Positions 30,593 to 41,719 of a stretch of 64,000 nt of DNA are shown piece by piece. A program made the position numbers and the translations under genes. Below the pieces are notes generated by a model. That model saw only the letters and a program-made list of their open reading frames with translations, searched no databases and was not told the origin of the DNA. The stretch is from contig AP026546.1 in assembly GCA_026075535.2 (NCBI GenBank), positions 1,612,001 to 1,676,000 on the forward strand, in the 5' to 3' direction. This stretch comes from Tricholoma matsutake (taxonomy: Eukaryota; Basidiomycota; Agaricomycetes; Agaricales; Tricholomataceae). Each line of letters begins with the position of its first letter. Position 1 is the stretch's first letter.

Positions 30593-33549
30593 ATGAGGGA
30601 TAGACTTAGATCTACACCGCAGTTGCGCATATTTAGTCAAAATGTTAACCGTAATTGGGGGTACATGGACTCTTTACTGGCTGATTTCGTAGATGATTAC
30701 GATTTGCTTTTCATCCAAGAACCGCCCTGGCGATTGATAAGACACGCCCCTTCTGCCCACAACAGGGAAGGGGAAGAAGTCATAGGCGCACCGATGAGCC
30801 CAAATTGGGGAACGTTAGTGCGCCCCTCGGGTATTGAGTCCCCTCCACGCGTTGCTGTCTACTTCGCGAACAGCATCGCTAAGTTAAGACCAGGTCTCAG
30901 ACGAGATCTGATCGATAATCGTGATATCCTCCTTTTCTCTCTGGGAATAGGAGAGGACGTCATATTACTCGCTAACGTCTACTCAGACAGCCAACACTCC
31001 GCCATTACGCTCCTTTTTGAGAATGTCATGACGATCCCTCGCCTACACTTCATGTGTGGCAACTTTAACGTGAGGCACGCATCCTGGGATCCCCAGGGGC
31101 CTGAGCACTCGATTCACGCTGACCACTTAGTGGAAACAGCCACGGCATTAGGCCTGACTAGAGCCCTACCAGTAGTGGAGGGCCCTACCCACTTCCCCCC
31201 TCAACAGGGCCTTCACCCCACGGTGATCGACCTGATGTTCGTACCTACAGATCTTAGATTTGTATTGTACTGCGAGATCGTACCTGAAGCCAGGGGAACG
31301 TCTGACCACGCTCCCCTGACATTAGTGCTGCCTGGCCCGGGATCTTTGGTTCCGGTCACCAAGTGGTCCATCAAAAAAGGATCCGAGGAGGAAGCGTCGT
31401 ATCGTGATGCTGTCTCCTCCGCTCTAGATCCGTGGCTAAACTGGCACGGAGAAACGTCGGCAGAAATCGATGACGTCGTCTCGGCGATATCAACGATTTT
31501 AAACAAGGCATGGGAAAACCATGCCAAGGAATCTCGCCTCGGCAAGTCGTCCAAAGGTTGGTGGACAGACGAATGCAGCGGCGCCCTAGACGCGTACAGG
31601 GCTTCTCGTGATGGAGAAGACTGGAAGCTTTACAGGAAAGTCATGCGACAAGCAAAACGTGCCTTTTTTGATGACCATATCCAAGAAGTGGCTACGATGA
31701 ATAGGTGACCCTGGGACTTAATGTCTTGGACTCGTCAATGCAACCTTCCATCGTATGAGGCTATCTCCTATCGGGGAGAACCCTGCAACGATCTGGACTC
31801 CCTTTGGGCTGCCCTTGATGGGTCTTACAATGCTGACTCAGATCGAGTAGTCGATCTGAGCATTCTTGATCAACTCGACCCTGTGCCTGAAAGGGCCTGG
31901 ATCCCGTTCTCTGTCATGGAAATGAAAGAAGCGCTAAACGTGTGTTCTTCCCGTTCCGCTCCAGGTCCCGATCATGTTACATGGTCGCACCTTAAACACT
32001 GGTGTAGCAACCCAGAGGTGGCAGGGCTTATCACCCGCATCGCTGAGGCATGCATCACTGCAGGCCACTGGCCAGCTCATTTTAAGGAATCCCTGTCGGT
32101 TATTATCCCGAAGCCAGGGAAACCTAACTACTCTACCCCTAAGTCGTTCAGACCCATCGTGCTTCTGAACACTCTGGGTAAATTAGTCGAAAAAATGTTG
32201 TCCAGACGACTTCAATTTGACGGCGTAGCACACGAGGCCTTCGAGCAGAATCAGTTCGGAGGTGTCGCCCAGCGTTCCACTGAGGATGCAGGAATCTACC
32301 TCACTCATCTTGTCAGGGCAGGATGGGCCAAAGGACTTAAGACAAGCGTTGTCGCTTTCGACATCGCTCAATTCTTCCCCTCCTTGAACCACCAGGTTCT
32401 GTTGGAGATCATCTCTCGGTCGGGGTTCCCTGCGCAAGTTGTGAACTTCTTCCGGTCTTACCTAGTTGGTCGCAAGACGACCTACAAATGGAACGCTTTC
32501 TCATCAGGCTCCTTTGCAGCAGATGTGGGAGTGGGACAGGGTTCTGCCCTGTCCCCTGTCTTATCGGCGTTATATTTGACGCCCATCATGAAGCTCTTCA
32601 GAAGAAGCGAAATCGGCAGAGATGTCGATCTCATGTCGTATGTGGACAATGGTACCCTCATCGCCCGCTCCCCACAGTTGGAGGACAACCTCCCCCTTCT
32701 AAAGAAAGCATATGGCTGGATCTTCCAGGCATTCACCTCCCTCGGACTAGTCCTCGAACATGACAAGTCCGAGATATTCCACTTTTCAAGGGCGAGGAGA
32801 TTCACTCCCTTACCCATCGATCTGGGTTTCGCCCCTTACACGGGTAATACCCCTCTCAAACCCAAGGTCACCTGGAGGTACCTCGGATTCTTCTTCGACC
32901 GTAAGCTCTCCTTCAAGGAGCATACGCGATTCTACTCCACCAAAGCTCTCACCACTGCGAGGGCGATGGGAATGCTGGGCAATTCTGTCAGAGGGCTAAC
33001 CCCCATGCAGAAACGCCTACTCTACCGTTCGTGCGTCGTACCCATTATGACATACGGACTCAGATTATGGCACTTCAAAGGCGCTCGCGTCAAAGGTGTC
33101 ATCAAGACGTTGGCCCAAGTGCAGTCCATCGCTGCACGTTGGATCCTCGGTGCATTCAGAACCACCCCTATCGGTGGCCTGGAAAGTATCGCTGGACTGC
33201 TGCCTATGCAGCTGTTACTGCGTCGCTTAGTCGACAGAGGGGTATTCAGGACCCCTCTATTGGCTCCATCACACCCCCTAAGAGCGATCTTAGGACCTAA
33301 TCACGTTGGCACCACCCACTCTCATGAGCTTGGACTCTGGGGAGGGAACGTGCTCGACACACTCACCTTGCAAGGGCCGTCTGTCGCTTCGGCTGCAGCC
33401 TTGGCCCTCGTACCAGGCGATGAATTCGACCCCTTTGGGGAAGAAAACACACCTGGAAACAGAGTGAAGGATTTATTCCCCACTTGCTTCTCCTCTCATC
33501 GTCTCACCTCTAAGGAGGATGGAGCAAAGAATTCTTATAGGAGTGACCT
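30593..33549 (+). pseudogene. LINE-h ORF2, endonuclease and RT part, catalytically dead
   Basis: Full endonuclease and RT length, but the CGDFN motif reads CGNFN (codon 31061-31063, GAC to AAC) and YVDD reads YVDN (codon 32648-32650, GAT to AAT). Both are G-to-A at CpG and hit catalytic metal-binding Asp residues. TGA at 31706-31708 replaces CGA. The rest aligns closely with LINE-c. It is cut at 33549 by NAE-C1 and resumes at 36635. Confidence 0.9.
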
Positions 33550-34189
33550 TTTTTTTTTTTTTTTTTTTTTGGATCAGAATTTATAACGCGGGGCTCGAAC
33601 GCAGTCCGCGGAGCAAGGTACAAACTTGGGTACTACTTTATCTACGCGTTCCCCTCGCCCATCTCCCACTCAGGTCCCCGTTTTAGCCACCTTTAGGCGG
33701 GCAGTTCCACAGACGTTGGCCTCTCAGCCAGGAAAGGCAATAATCTGGAGGGGGCGCCCCCCCCTCCCGAAGTTAGCCATTAGATCGCCCCCTGGAGCAA
33801 ACGGTCCCCCAGCCACATGTCCAACCGAGGCCAGACCAGGCGCAGCAGTGTTAATTCACCGTAAATCCCCCCTTGCGGGAGGAATAACCGTCTGCGTTTT
33901 TCCAGCCAACGAGGATTGACCACCCCAGACAAATGAGGTGGACCATCACCGTGTTGTGCACGAGTGACAGTAACAAGGCGGGTGGTTGTTCACCTGGTTA
34001 TTCACCATGACCGCCGTAAGTAGGGGGCCGAGACCCCCCTCAAGCAAATGCACCCATGTGCACGCACTCGATGACATTGTCCCCCCCGCAGTGGGGGGAA
34101 GGTATAGGGAAGCGACACCATGTCACCATCCCGATAGTGGCCACCAGTTACTTGGTGGCCGTGAACGTAGAGGGGGATAGCCCCCTGTA

Positions 34190-34999
34190 CTAGTTGCGGC
34201 GCTGCTGTCCATGAGGACCTCGAGGACGACGGCGCCGTGCTGGGGACGAGGGTTCCCCAGATTGAGGCTCTGATTGAGCGGTGTGCACCGCCGCGTAGGA
34301 AGCCCGGAAGGCTGCCGGAGACGTGAGGTCGAGAGGTGTCGGAACAGCTGCTAGTTCCGCCGACATCGTCTCAGACAGTCGCCAGGTGGTCGTGAATAAC
34401 TCCCAGGCCATTTGGCGCCAAGCGTTCCTCTCTGCAGGGGGAACGGCGGACGTATGGACGGTACCAACGAACATGGTCATCGCGTCGAGTTGGTGTAGCA
34501 TGGCATGAGAGGTGGCTTCGATTTCCAGCCTCTCATTCACAGATAACGGCACTTCGTCCTCCACCAGCTCAGGGATGGGGGGCAAAGGCGGTAGCGGGGC
34601 AGGGGATGCCTCCGGATAGAAGAGCTCAGCAATGCCGAGCTCCTGAGTGTACATGTCCTCGCGTTCGAGACTGCGAGTCCATCGTTTATGTGCGACATGG
34701 ACGTCCTGCGCCCACAGCACACGGTCGATCGTTTGCCTCGAGGCTAGCTTGGGGCTGCTCTCAGCATAATTGAGGGCCTCCTGCATAGCAAGAGAATCCT
34801 CGTCATCCTCAGGGTCGGAGAGGTCTTCTCCAGCCCATAGATCTCTAACTGCCCGTAGGGCAGTAGCTACATCCGGATCGTCATGATCGTACCGGGTGTC
34901 GTAGTCTTGGACGCCATCGTCGTAGATGTCGCCCGTAATCAGGGAGGGGTCGTGTAGACCCCAGCGTGGTGTTTGGGCTCTAGTTCGCCGTTTAGGCAT
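34190..34999 (-). CDS. NAE-C protein (269 aa), unknown function
   Basis: Intact. It is closest to the family A protein: MPKRRTRAQTPRWGLHDPS, ITGDIYDDGVQDYDTR (21-36), RDLWAGEDLSDPEDDEDS, DRVLWAQDVHVAHKRW, TQELGIAELFYPE (118-130), PIPELVEDEVPLSVNERLE, MTMFVGTVHTSAVPP, WRQMAWELFTTTWRLSET (195-212), PLDLTSPAAFRASYAA, and an Arg-rich tail. The Lys/Arg ends and acidic middle are shared with families A and B. It lies 3' of the duplicated leader, so translation could also begin at the first leader's ATG, which opens a short dead-end frame. Confidence 0.85.
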   Translation of the reverse strand: MPKRRTRAQTPRWGLHDPSLITGDIYDDGVQDYDTRYDHDDPDVATALRAVRDLWAGEDLSDPEDDEDSLAMQEALNYAESSPKLASRQTIDRVLWAQDVHVAHKRWTRSLEREDMYTQELGIAELFYPEASPAPLPPLPPIPELVEDEVPLSVNERLEIEATSHAMLHQLDAMTMFVGTVHTSAVPPAERNAWRQMAWELFTTTWRLSETMSAELAAVPTPLDLTSPAAFRASYAAVHTAQSEPQSGEPSSPARRRRPRGPHGQQRRN

Positions 35000-35630
35000 T
35001 GAGAGGGGAAGTTAGTACTAGTAGGTGATAGTAGAAATCAAGATACGTAGCGTGCCATCGATAACAGCTGGTCCCTTATCTCGATTCCGGGTCCACCCGA
35101 TACTGCCTCCGAACGCTCCGAGGGGGGGACAGGCCGCACATCCTGTAACCCAGTGGGAGAAGATTGAACCCGGGTCAGACCACCCTAGAAGAGTGAGCAC
35201 CGGAGGTAGAGAGTTGGTGGAGAGTGGCGGCCACCAAGGTGTCGACCTAGCCGCCAGGGGGCACCATCGCCCGGCCCCTTTTAACGATGGTGTATTCCAA
35301 CGGGTAGTCAGTGTAGCATGTCTCTAGTAATAGAAACTCACAGAGCATGGAGGCTAGAAGCCTCCCAGACAACTAGCAATCCAGTGATAACGTCCCTTCT
35401 CCCTAAGCCAGACCTCCCCCAACTAAACGAGTGTGTCGACTTGGGCGAGCATTGAAGCAGGCATCCCACACCCGCTCTAAGCCCCCATAGGGACCCAGAC
35501 TACTCTTTCATAGACATCACTCACCTAGCCAGGATCCTCGAAGCCAAGGGGAACAAGACAGATAGCAGTCACTGTTGGAAACAATGACCGAGACATCCCC
35601 GGAGATCGGATGGACGGATCTCTTAGCAAA

Positions 35631-35840
35631 TCAGGGCAAGCCTGGAGACACCGAGAGCGTTCGTGATGGTGAAATCCGATCGAAAATCGGACAAAAATTG
35701 AAGGGTCGACGTCGCGTGCAACGTTGAGCAGAGGTGGTGTCGTAGTCTTGGACGCCATCGTCATAGATGTCACCCGTAATCAGGGAGGGGTCGTATAGAC
35801 CCCAGCGTGGTGTTTGGGCTCTGGTTTGCCGTTTAGGCAT
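35631..35840 (-). pseudogene. Truncated first copy of the NAE-C start
   Basis: MPKRQTRAQTPRWGLYDP through QDYDT matches the normal N-terminus (about 35 codons). It then runs into the second 5'UTR copy and ends after 69 codons. The joint at about 35736/35737 shares a GGTG/GTGT stretch between the two parents, as expected for template switching or short-homology joining. Confidence 0.8.
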
Positions 35841-36634
35841 TGAGAGGGGAAGTTAATGCTAGTAGGTGATAGTAGAAATCAAGATACGTAGTGTGCCATC
35901 GATAACGGTTGGTCCCTTATCTCTATTCCGGGTCCACCCGATACTGCCTCCGAACGCTCCGAGGGGGGGACAGGCCGCACATCCTGTAACCCAGTGGGAG
36001 AAGATTGAACCCGGGTCAGACCACCCTAGAAGAGTGAGCACCGGAGGTAGAGAGTTGGTGGAGAGTGGCGGCCACCAAGGTGTCGACCTAGCCGCCAGGG
36101 GGCACCATCGCCCGGCCCCTTTTAACGATGGTGTATTCCAACGGGTAGTCAGTGTAGCATGTCTCTAGTAATAGAAACTCACAGAGCATGGAGGCTAGAA
36201 GCCTCCCAGACAACTAGCAATCCAGTGATAACGTCCCTTCTCCCTAAGCCAGACCTCCCCCAACTAAATGAGTGTGTCGACTTGGGCGAGCGTTGAAGCA
36301 GGCATCCCACACCCACTCTAAGCCCCCAGAGGGACCCAGACTACTCTTTCATAAACGACACTCACCTAGTCAGGATCCTCGAAGCCCAGGAGAACGAGAC
36401 AGATAGCAGCCATTGTCAAAAACAATGACCGGGGCATCCACGGAGATCGGATGGACGGATCTCTTAGCAAATCAGGGTAGGCCTGGAGACGCCGAGAGCG
36501 TTCGTGATGGTGAAATCCGATCGAAAATCGGACGAAAATTGGAGTGTCGACGTCGCTTGCAACGTTGAGCAGAGGTGTTTACCACTATTTATGGTGGTTG
36601 TAACAAGTCAAGGAGCGTCGTATAGGAGTGACCT

Positions 36635-37547
36635 CGATAAGGCCTGGGCTTCTGCCCTGGTCGAGGACGACACTCTCGTCGTTGCAGTGGATGCCTCAGT
36701 GCCCACAGATGCTAAATTTCAGGCTGTCGCCTGTGCTCTGGTCTTCGGACAGGGAGAACAGGTTGATCGCATTGTCTCTGCTTCTGGGAGGAGAACCCCC
36801 CCAGAAGTCGAACTCTTTGCTCTCCAACTGGGCGTCTCGGCTGCTTGCAGCAGAGGATGCAAAAAGTTGGTGATATTCTCGGATTCTACTACGGGCATTG
36901 AGTCCCTACTCGATCCAAAACCACGGTCTGGGCAAATCTTCGCCCTGGACGCTTGTCGCTCCCTCCGCCCCTGGCTAGCTGGGGACGAGGAGAGAAACCT
37001 TACATTCTGGCATGTCCCCTCGAAATTTGAGTGGAACGTTCACAAGATGGCTCATGATGTAGCTACATCTACCAAGATCTCTGTGGGCAGACACCCGCGG
37101 ACGTCTCTAGACTACCTTAGAAATCAGGTCGAAAAGGCCGTTTGTAAGGATTGGCACACCCGGTTCGCAGATCCTGCGTACCGGGGACGACACTTCTTCC
37201 AACTCAAAGGAGTTGGTGGAAAACCAGTATTACCCTCGACCCACAAAGGTGGGCCTTGGCTGAAAGTTATGGGGAGCAGCACTACGCTGACTTCTCGTTC
37301 AACTCGTATGATCACTGGCCATGCTCCTATAGGGGAGTATCGTCAACGCTTATCCCTTGACGGGGAATACCAATGCTGGTGCCTTGGTCCCGACATTCAA
37401 ACTCGAGATCATCTACTACGCGTCTGCCCCAAGGTAGATCGCAAAGAAACTCGTGCGAGCCCAGACTCTGTCGAGGGCTTCAACGAATTCATGGACAATA
37501 ATCCTGCACTAGGATCGTTCAACTCACTTGCGTGGGATCCAGGATAG
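36635..37547 (+). pseudogene. LINE-h ORF2, RNase H and C-terminal part
   Basis: Continues ORF2 after NAE-C1: DLDKAWASALVEDD, AVDASV, EVELFALQ, IFSDST, HKMAHDVA and the CWCLGPDIQTRDH Cys/His tail, ending WDPG. It is open and well conserved. The 3'UTR at 37548-38071 then runs to poly(A) with the variant end TTATAAATTTTTGATCC. Confidence 0.87.
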
Positions 37548-38090
37548 GTTGTGCGCGCAGGGCGTATGACCCTCGTCTGGTTCTGGCTAGTGTTATCGGT
37601 ATGTCGGGGTGGCCGTTGGGCACCAGGCGAGTCCGTTAACCCTCATAAAGGGGGCCCACCCGTGTTCAGGAGCGACTGTCAGGGAGGGGGGACACGAAAC
37701 TAGGTACCGGTTCGGGGAGGCGCCTGAGCGCTTTCAGATCCACTGTCGGTTACGCGTTGCGACGACTCCAGTTGACTACGCTTTCCTTTCCGAGCTGAGA
37801 GGCTCACGTTGGGGCGGCAGCTTCCCCTAAATCTTGCACTCATACCCGTAGGGATCGGGGAACACGACATCGTCAAGTCCGGGTTGTCGGTACGCCACCA
37901 CTGGCAAGTCCGTTTACTCGATAAAGGGGGCCCCCTTAGTGGTCATCGCAGCTATCCAGGTGGTTGGTGCGAAGATTAGCAGGAGGAGGACTGGGGCTGG
38001 GCGTAGTGTACTCTGCCTGTACGTCTCTACCGCGGACTGCGACCGGGCGCTGCGTTATAAATTTTTGATCCAAAAAAAAAAAAAAAAAAA

Positions 38091-39568
38091 GGTGGACCAT
38101 CACCGTGTAATGCACGCGTGACAGTAATGTGGCGGCTGGTTGTTCACCTGGTTATTCACCGGAACCGTCGTAGGCAGGGGGCCAAGGCCCCCCTCGAGCA
38201 AATGCGCTGCAAGCACATGCACTCGATAACAGTTTCCCCCCCGCAGCGGGGAGAACGTAAAGGGCAGCGACATTTGTCACCAACCCGACAGCAGCCAGCA
38301 GACTGACGGTGATGGGTGTGGAGCGGAATGCCCCACACGAGTAATGGCACGGCCATCTGTGATGATGACGGCACTGTACTGGGAACGAGGGTTCCCCAGA
38401 TTGAAGCTCTGCTAGAGCTGTTGGCATCGCCACACAGGAAGCTGGGACAGCTGCCGGAGGCGTAGGATCGTTGGAACGATCATCTCTGGTTGTCCACTTG
38501 GGCATCAGGAGCAAGTTAGTACTGGTATATGATGCTAGTGATCGAAATATGCAGCGTGCAGTGTAAGCGAGGGCCTCCTGCCTAGCAAGAAAGTCCTCGT
38601 AGTCGTCAGGGTCAGGGAGGTTCTCCCCAGCCCACAGATCTCAAACTGCCTAGGGCAGCTGCTACCTCCAGTTCGTTCTGTGAGAGCTGGGTGTCGTAGT
38701 CTTGGGCATCATCACCAATGATGTCACCCGTAATCAAGGTGGGGTCGTGAAGGCCCCAGCATGTGGTTTGGTCTCTGTTCAGCCGTTTGGGCATTGAGAG
38801 TGAGTTAGCACAGGTAAATGATGATAACAGTCAAAGTATGTAGCGTAAGATCGATAACAGATGGCCCCTTGTCTCAGTTCCAGGTCCACCCGATACAGCC
38901 TCCAAACGCTCCGAGGGGGCGAACAGGCCGTGCATCCTGTTGCCTGGTGGGAGAAGATTGAACCCGGGTCATAACACCCCAGAGGAGTGAGCACCGGAGG
39001 TGAGGAGTCGGTGGTGAAATGCGGCCACCAGAGCATCAACCTAGCTATCAGGGGGCACCGTCACCCGGCCCCTTTTAGCGATGGTGTATTCCAACAGGTA
39101 GTCAGTGTAGCTTGTCCCTAGTAGTAGTGACTCACATAGCATGGAGGTTGGAAGCCCCAGAGATGACCAGCAGTCCAGTAATGATGTCCCTCCCCCTGAG
39201 CCAGACCTCCCCCAACTAAGCGAGTGCGTCGACTTGGGCGAGCGTTGAAGCAGGCATCCCACACCCACTCTAAGCCCCCATAGGGACCTAGACTACTCTT
39301 TCATAGACACCACTCACCTAGCCAGGATCCTCGAAGCACAGGGGAACGAGACGAATAGCAGCCATTGTCAAAAACAATGACCGGGGCATCCCCGGGGATC
39401 GGATGGACGGATCTCTTAGAAAATCAGGGCAGGCCTGGAGACGCTGAGAGCGTTCGTGATGGTGAAATCCGATCGAAAATCAGACGTAAATTGAAGTGTC
39501 GACGTCGCGTGCAACGTTGAGCAGAGGTGTTTACCACTATTTATGGTGGTTGTAACAAGTCAAGGAGC
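38091..39568 (-). mobile_element. NAE-D1, body and 5' end
   Basis: Continues the NAE cut by LINE-h. It includes the family D 3' region, remnants of the chimeric coding part (38152-38514 and 38612-38794), the leader, and the 5' end GCTCCTTGACTTG on the minus strand at 39568. The coding part is interrupted by stops. The flank at 39569 is LINE ORF1 and does not match the left flank at 25869. Confidence 0.82.
38612..38794 (-). pseudogene. NAE-D first frame (60 codons)
   Basis: MPKRLNRDQTTCWGLHDP, LITGDIIGDDAQDYDTQ and ELEVAAALGSLRS align with the N-termini of families A and C, then the frame shifts after RSVGWGEPP. It is the same truncated frame as in the other family D copies, so family D appears to have spread without a full-length protein of its own. 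Confidence 0.7.
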
Positions 39569-39840
39569 GACGTCGGATGCGTGGTTCTTCCGGCAGTTCA
39601 AGCACCTAGCCGGGTGAGGACATGCTACCCCCTCTGGGGTAGCTGGGATAGGAGGGTTCGCCTTGGCATTGCCCTTACAGCACCCCGCTAGGGCACGATG
39701 GTGCTCCTTGCGGTGTGGGCCTGCACAGATCGGACACTTTGACTGTGGAGCTCTGCATGCTGGGGTGGGGTGGCCCCACTTCCAGCATCGTTGGCATAGC
39801 GGGAGACCAGGGTTTGCCCTGGCTGCCCTAACATAGGCGA

Positions 39841-39842
<2 letters not shown>
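39569..39842 (-). pseudogene. LINE-g ORF1 fragment, zinc-knuckle region
   Basis: Reverse-strand reading gives the ORF1 stretch from VAYVRAARANPGL through CQRCWKWGH and CAGPHRKEHH to NHASD. It lies between NAE-D1 and NAE-D2. It probably belongs to the same LINE as 24706-25869, with ORF2 removed by a deletion running through the NAEs. Confidence 0.7.
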
Positions 39843-39871
<29 letters not shown>

Positions 39872-41719
39872 GGGTCAACAATTTATAACGCGGGGCTCGA
39901 TCGCAGTCCGCGGAGCAGGATACAAACTTGGGTACTACTATAACTACACTTCCCCTCACCCATATCCTACCCAGGTCCTCGTTTTAGCCACTTTAGGCGG
40001 GCAGTGCCACAGACGTTGGCCTCTCAGCCAGGAAAGGCAATAATCTGGAGGGGGGGACCCCCTCCTGAAGCTAGCCATTAGATCGTCAGCTGGTGCGAAG
40101 CGGTCCCCCGGCCACATATCCAACCGAAGTCAGATCAGGCGCAGTGGTGTCAATTCACCGTAAATCCCCCCTTGCGGGAGGAATAACCGTCCGCATACTC
40201 CCAGCCAACGAGGATTGACCACCCCGGACGAACGAGGTGGACCATCACCGTGTCATGCACGAGTAACAGTAATGTGGCAGCTGGTTGTTCACCTGGTTAT
40301 TCACCGGAACCGCCGTAAGCAGGGGGCCAAAGCCCCCCTCGAGCAAATGCACTGCCAGCACATGCACTCAATAGCAATTTCCCCCCCGCAGCGGGGAGAA
40401 CGTAAAGGGTAGCGACATTTGTCACCAACCCGACAGCAGCCAGCGGACTGGCGGTGATGGGTGTGGAGCGGAATGCCCCACACAAGTAGCAGCACGGCCA
40501 TCTGTGATGATGATGGCACTGTACTGGGAACGAGGGTTCCCCAGATTGGAGCTCTGCTAGAGCTGTTGGCATCGCCACACAGGAAGCTGGAACAGCTGCC
40601 GGAGGCATAGGATCATTGGAACGATCGTCTCTGGTTGTCCGCTTGGGCATCAGGAGCAAGTTAGTACTGGTATATGATGCTAGTGATCGAAATACGCAGC
40701 GTGCAGTGTAAGCGAGGGCCTCCTGCCTAGCAAGAAAGTCCTCATAGTCGTCAGGGTCAGGGAGGTTCTCCCCAGCCCACAGATCTCAAACTGCCTAGGG
40801 CAGCTGCTACCTCCAGTTCGTTCTGTGAGAGCTGGGTGTCGTAGTCTTGGGCATCATCACCAATGATGTCACCCGTAATCAAGGTGGGGTCGTGAAGGCC
40901 CCAGCATGTGGTTTGGTCTCTGTTCAGCCGTTTGGGCATTGAGAGTGAGTTAGCACAGGTAAATGACGATAACAGTCAAAATACGTAGCGTAAGGTCGAT
41001 AACAGATGGCCCCTTATCTCAGTTCCAGGTCCACCCGATACAGCCTCCAAACGCTCCGAGGGGGCGAACAGGCCACGCATCCTGTTGCCTGGTGGGAGAG
41101 GATTGAACCCGGGTCATAACACCCTAAAAGAGTGAGCACCGGAGGTAGAGAGTTGGTGGTGAGTAGCGGCCACCAGAGCGTCGACCTAGCTGTCAGGGGG
41201 CACCATCGCCCGGCCCCTTTTAACGATGGTGTATTCCAACAGGTAGTCAGTGTAGCATGTCTCTAGTAATAGAAACTCACAGAGCATGGAGGCTGGGAGC
41301 CTCCCAGATGGCCAGCAGTCCAGTAAGAACGTCCTTCCCCCTAAGCCAGACCTCCCCCAGCTAAACAAGCGCTTCTACTTGGGCGAGCATTGAAGCAGGC
41401 ATCCCACACCCGCTCTAAGCCCCCATAGGGACCCAGACTACTCTTTCATAGACATCACTCACCTAGCCAGGATCCTCGAAGCCAAGGGGAACGAGACAGA
41501 TAGCAGTCACTGTTGGAAACAATGACCGAGACATCCCCGGGGATCGGATGGACGGATCTCTTAGCAAATCAGGGCAGGCCTGGAGACGCTGAGAGCGTTC
41601 GTGATGGCGAAATCCGATCGAAAATCGGACAAAAATTGAAGTGTCGACGTCGTGTGCAACGTTGAGCAGAGGTGTTTACCACTATTTATGGTGCTTGTAA
41701 CAAGTCAAGGAGCGGTTCT
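39843..41719 (-). mobile_element. NAE-D2, composite element closing the outer NAE
   Basis: The poly(T) at 39843-39871 has LINE ORF1 on its left. The family D 3' region, chimeric coding remnants (40297-40659, 40757-40939) and leader follow, with the 5' end at 41713 and six unmatched bases (41714-41719). The right flank is LINE-e and pairs with the duplication at 16519-16534, not with the local left flank. It is therefore read as a hybrid of two NAEs. Confidence 0.82.

Larger units (their letters stand above)
33550..36620 (-). mobile_element. NAE-C1, family C element with duplicated 5' part
   Basis: Inserted in LINE-h ORF2 with a 14-bp duplication TATAGGAGTGACCT (33536-33549, 36621-36634) and four unmatched bases at the 5' side. 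At 3.07 kb it is about 0.85 kb longer than its relatives. It contains one 5'UTR plus the first 35 or so codons (35737-36616) joined to a second 5'UTR lacking its first 45 or so nt, followed by a complete ORF and 3' region. The tail variant is TTATAAATTCTGATCC. Confidence 0.9.
26268..38090 (+). mobile_element. LINE-h, full-length LINE split by NAE-A2 and NAE-C1
   Basis: The 5' end is at 26271 (GCTTCTTGTCTTC) after three unmatched bases; poly(A) is at 38072-38090. The 13-bp target duplication GGTGGACCATCAC is at 26255-26267 and 38091-38103. With the two insertions removed it is a complete LINE. It carries nonsense codons in ORF1 and ORF2 and substitutions in both the endonuclease and RT active sites, so it is dead. 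Confidence 0.93.

Noticed and set aside
16535..41719. Satellite or segmental duplication array
   Set aside because: Repeat units have retroposon ends, tails and target duplications in both orientations; there is no head-to-tail periodicity.
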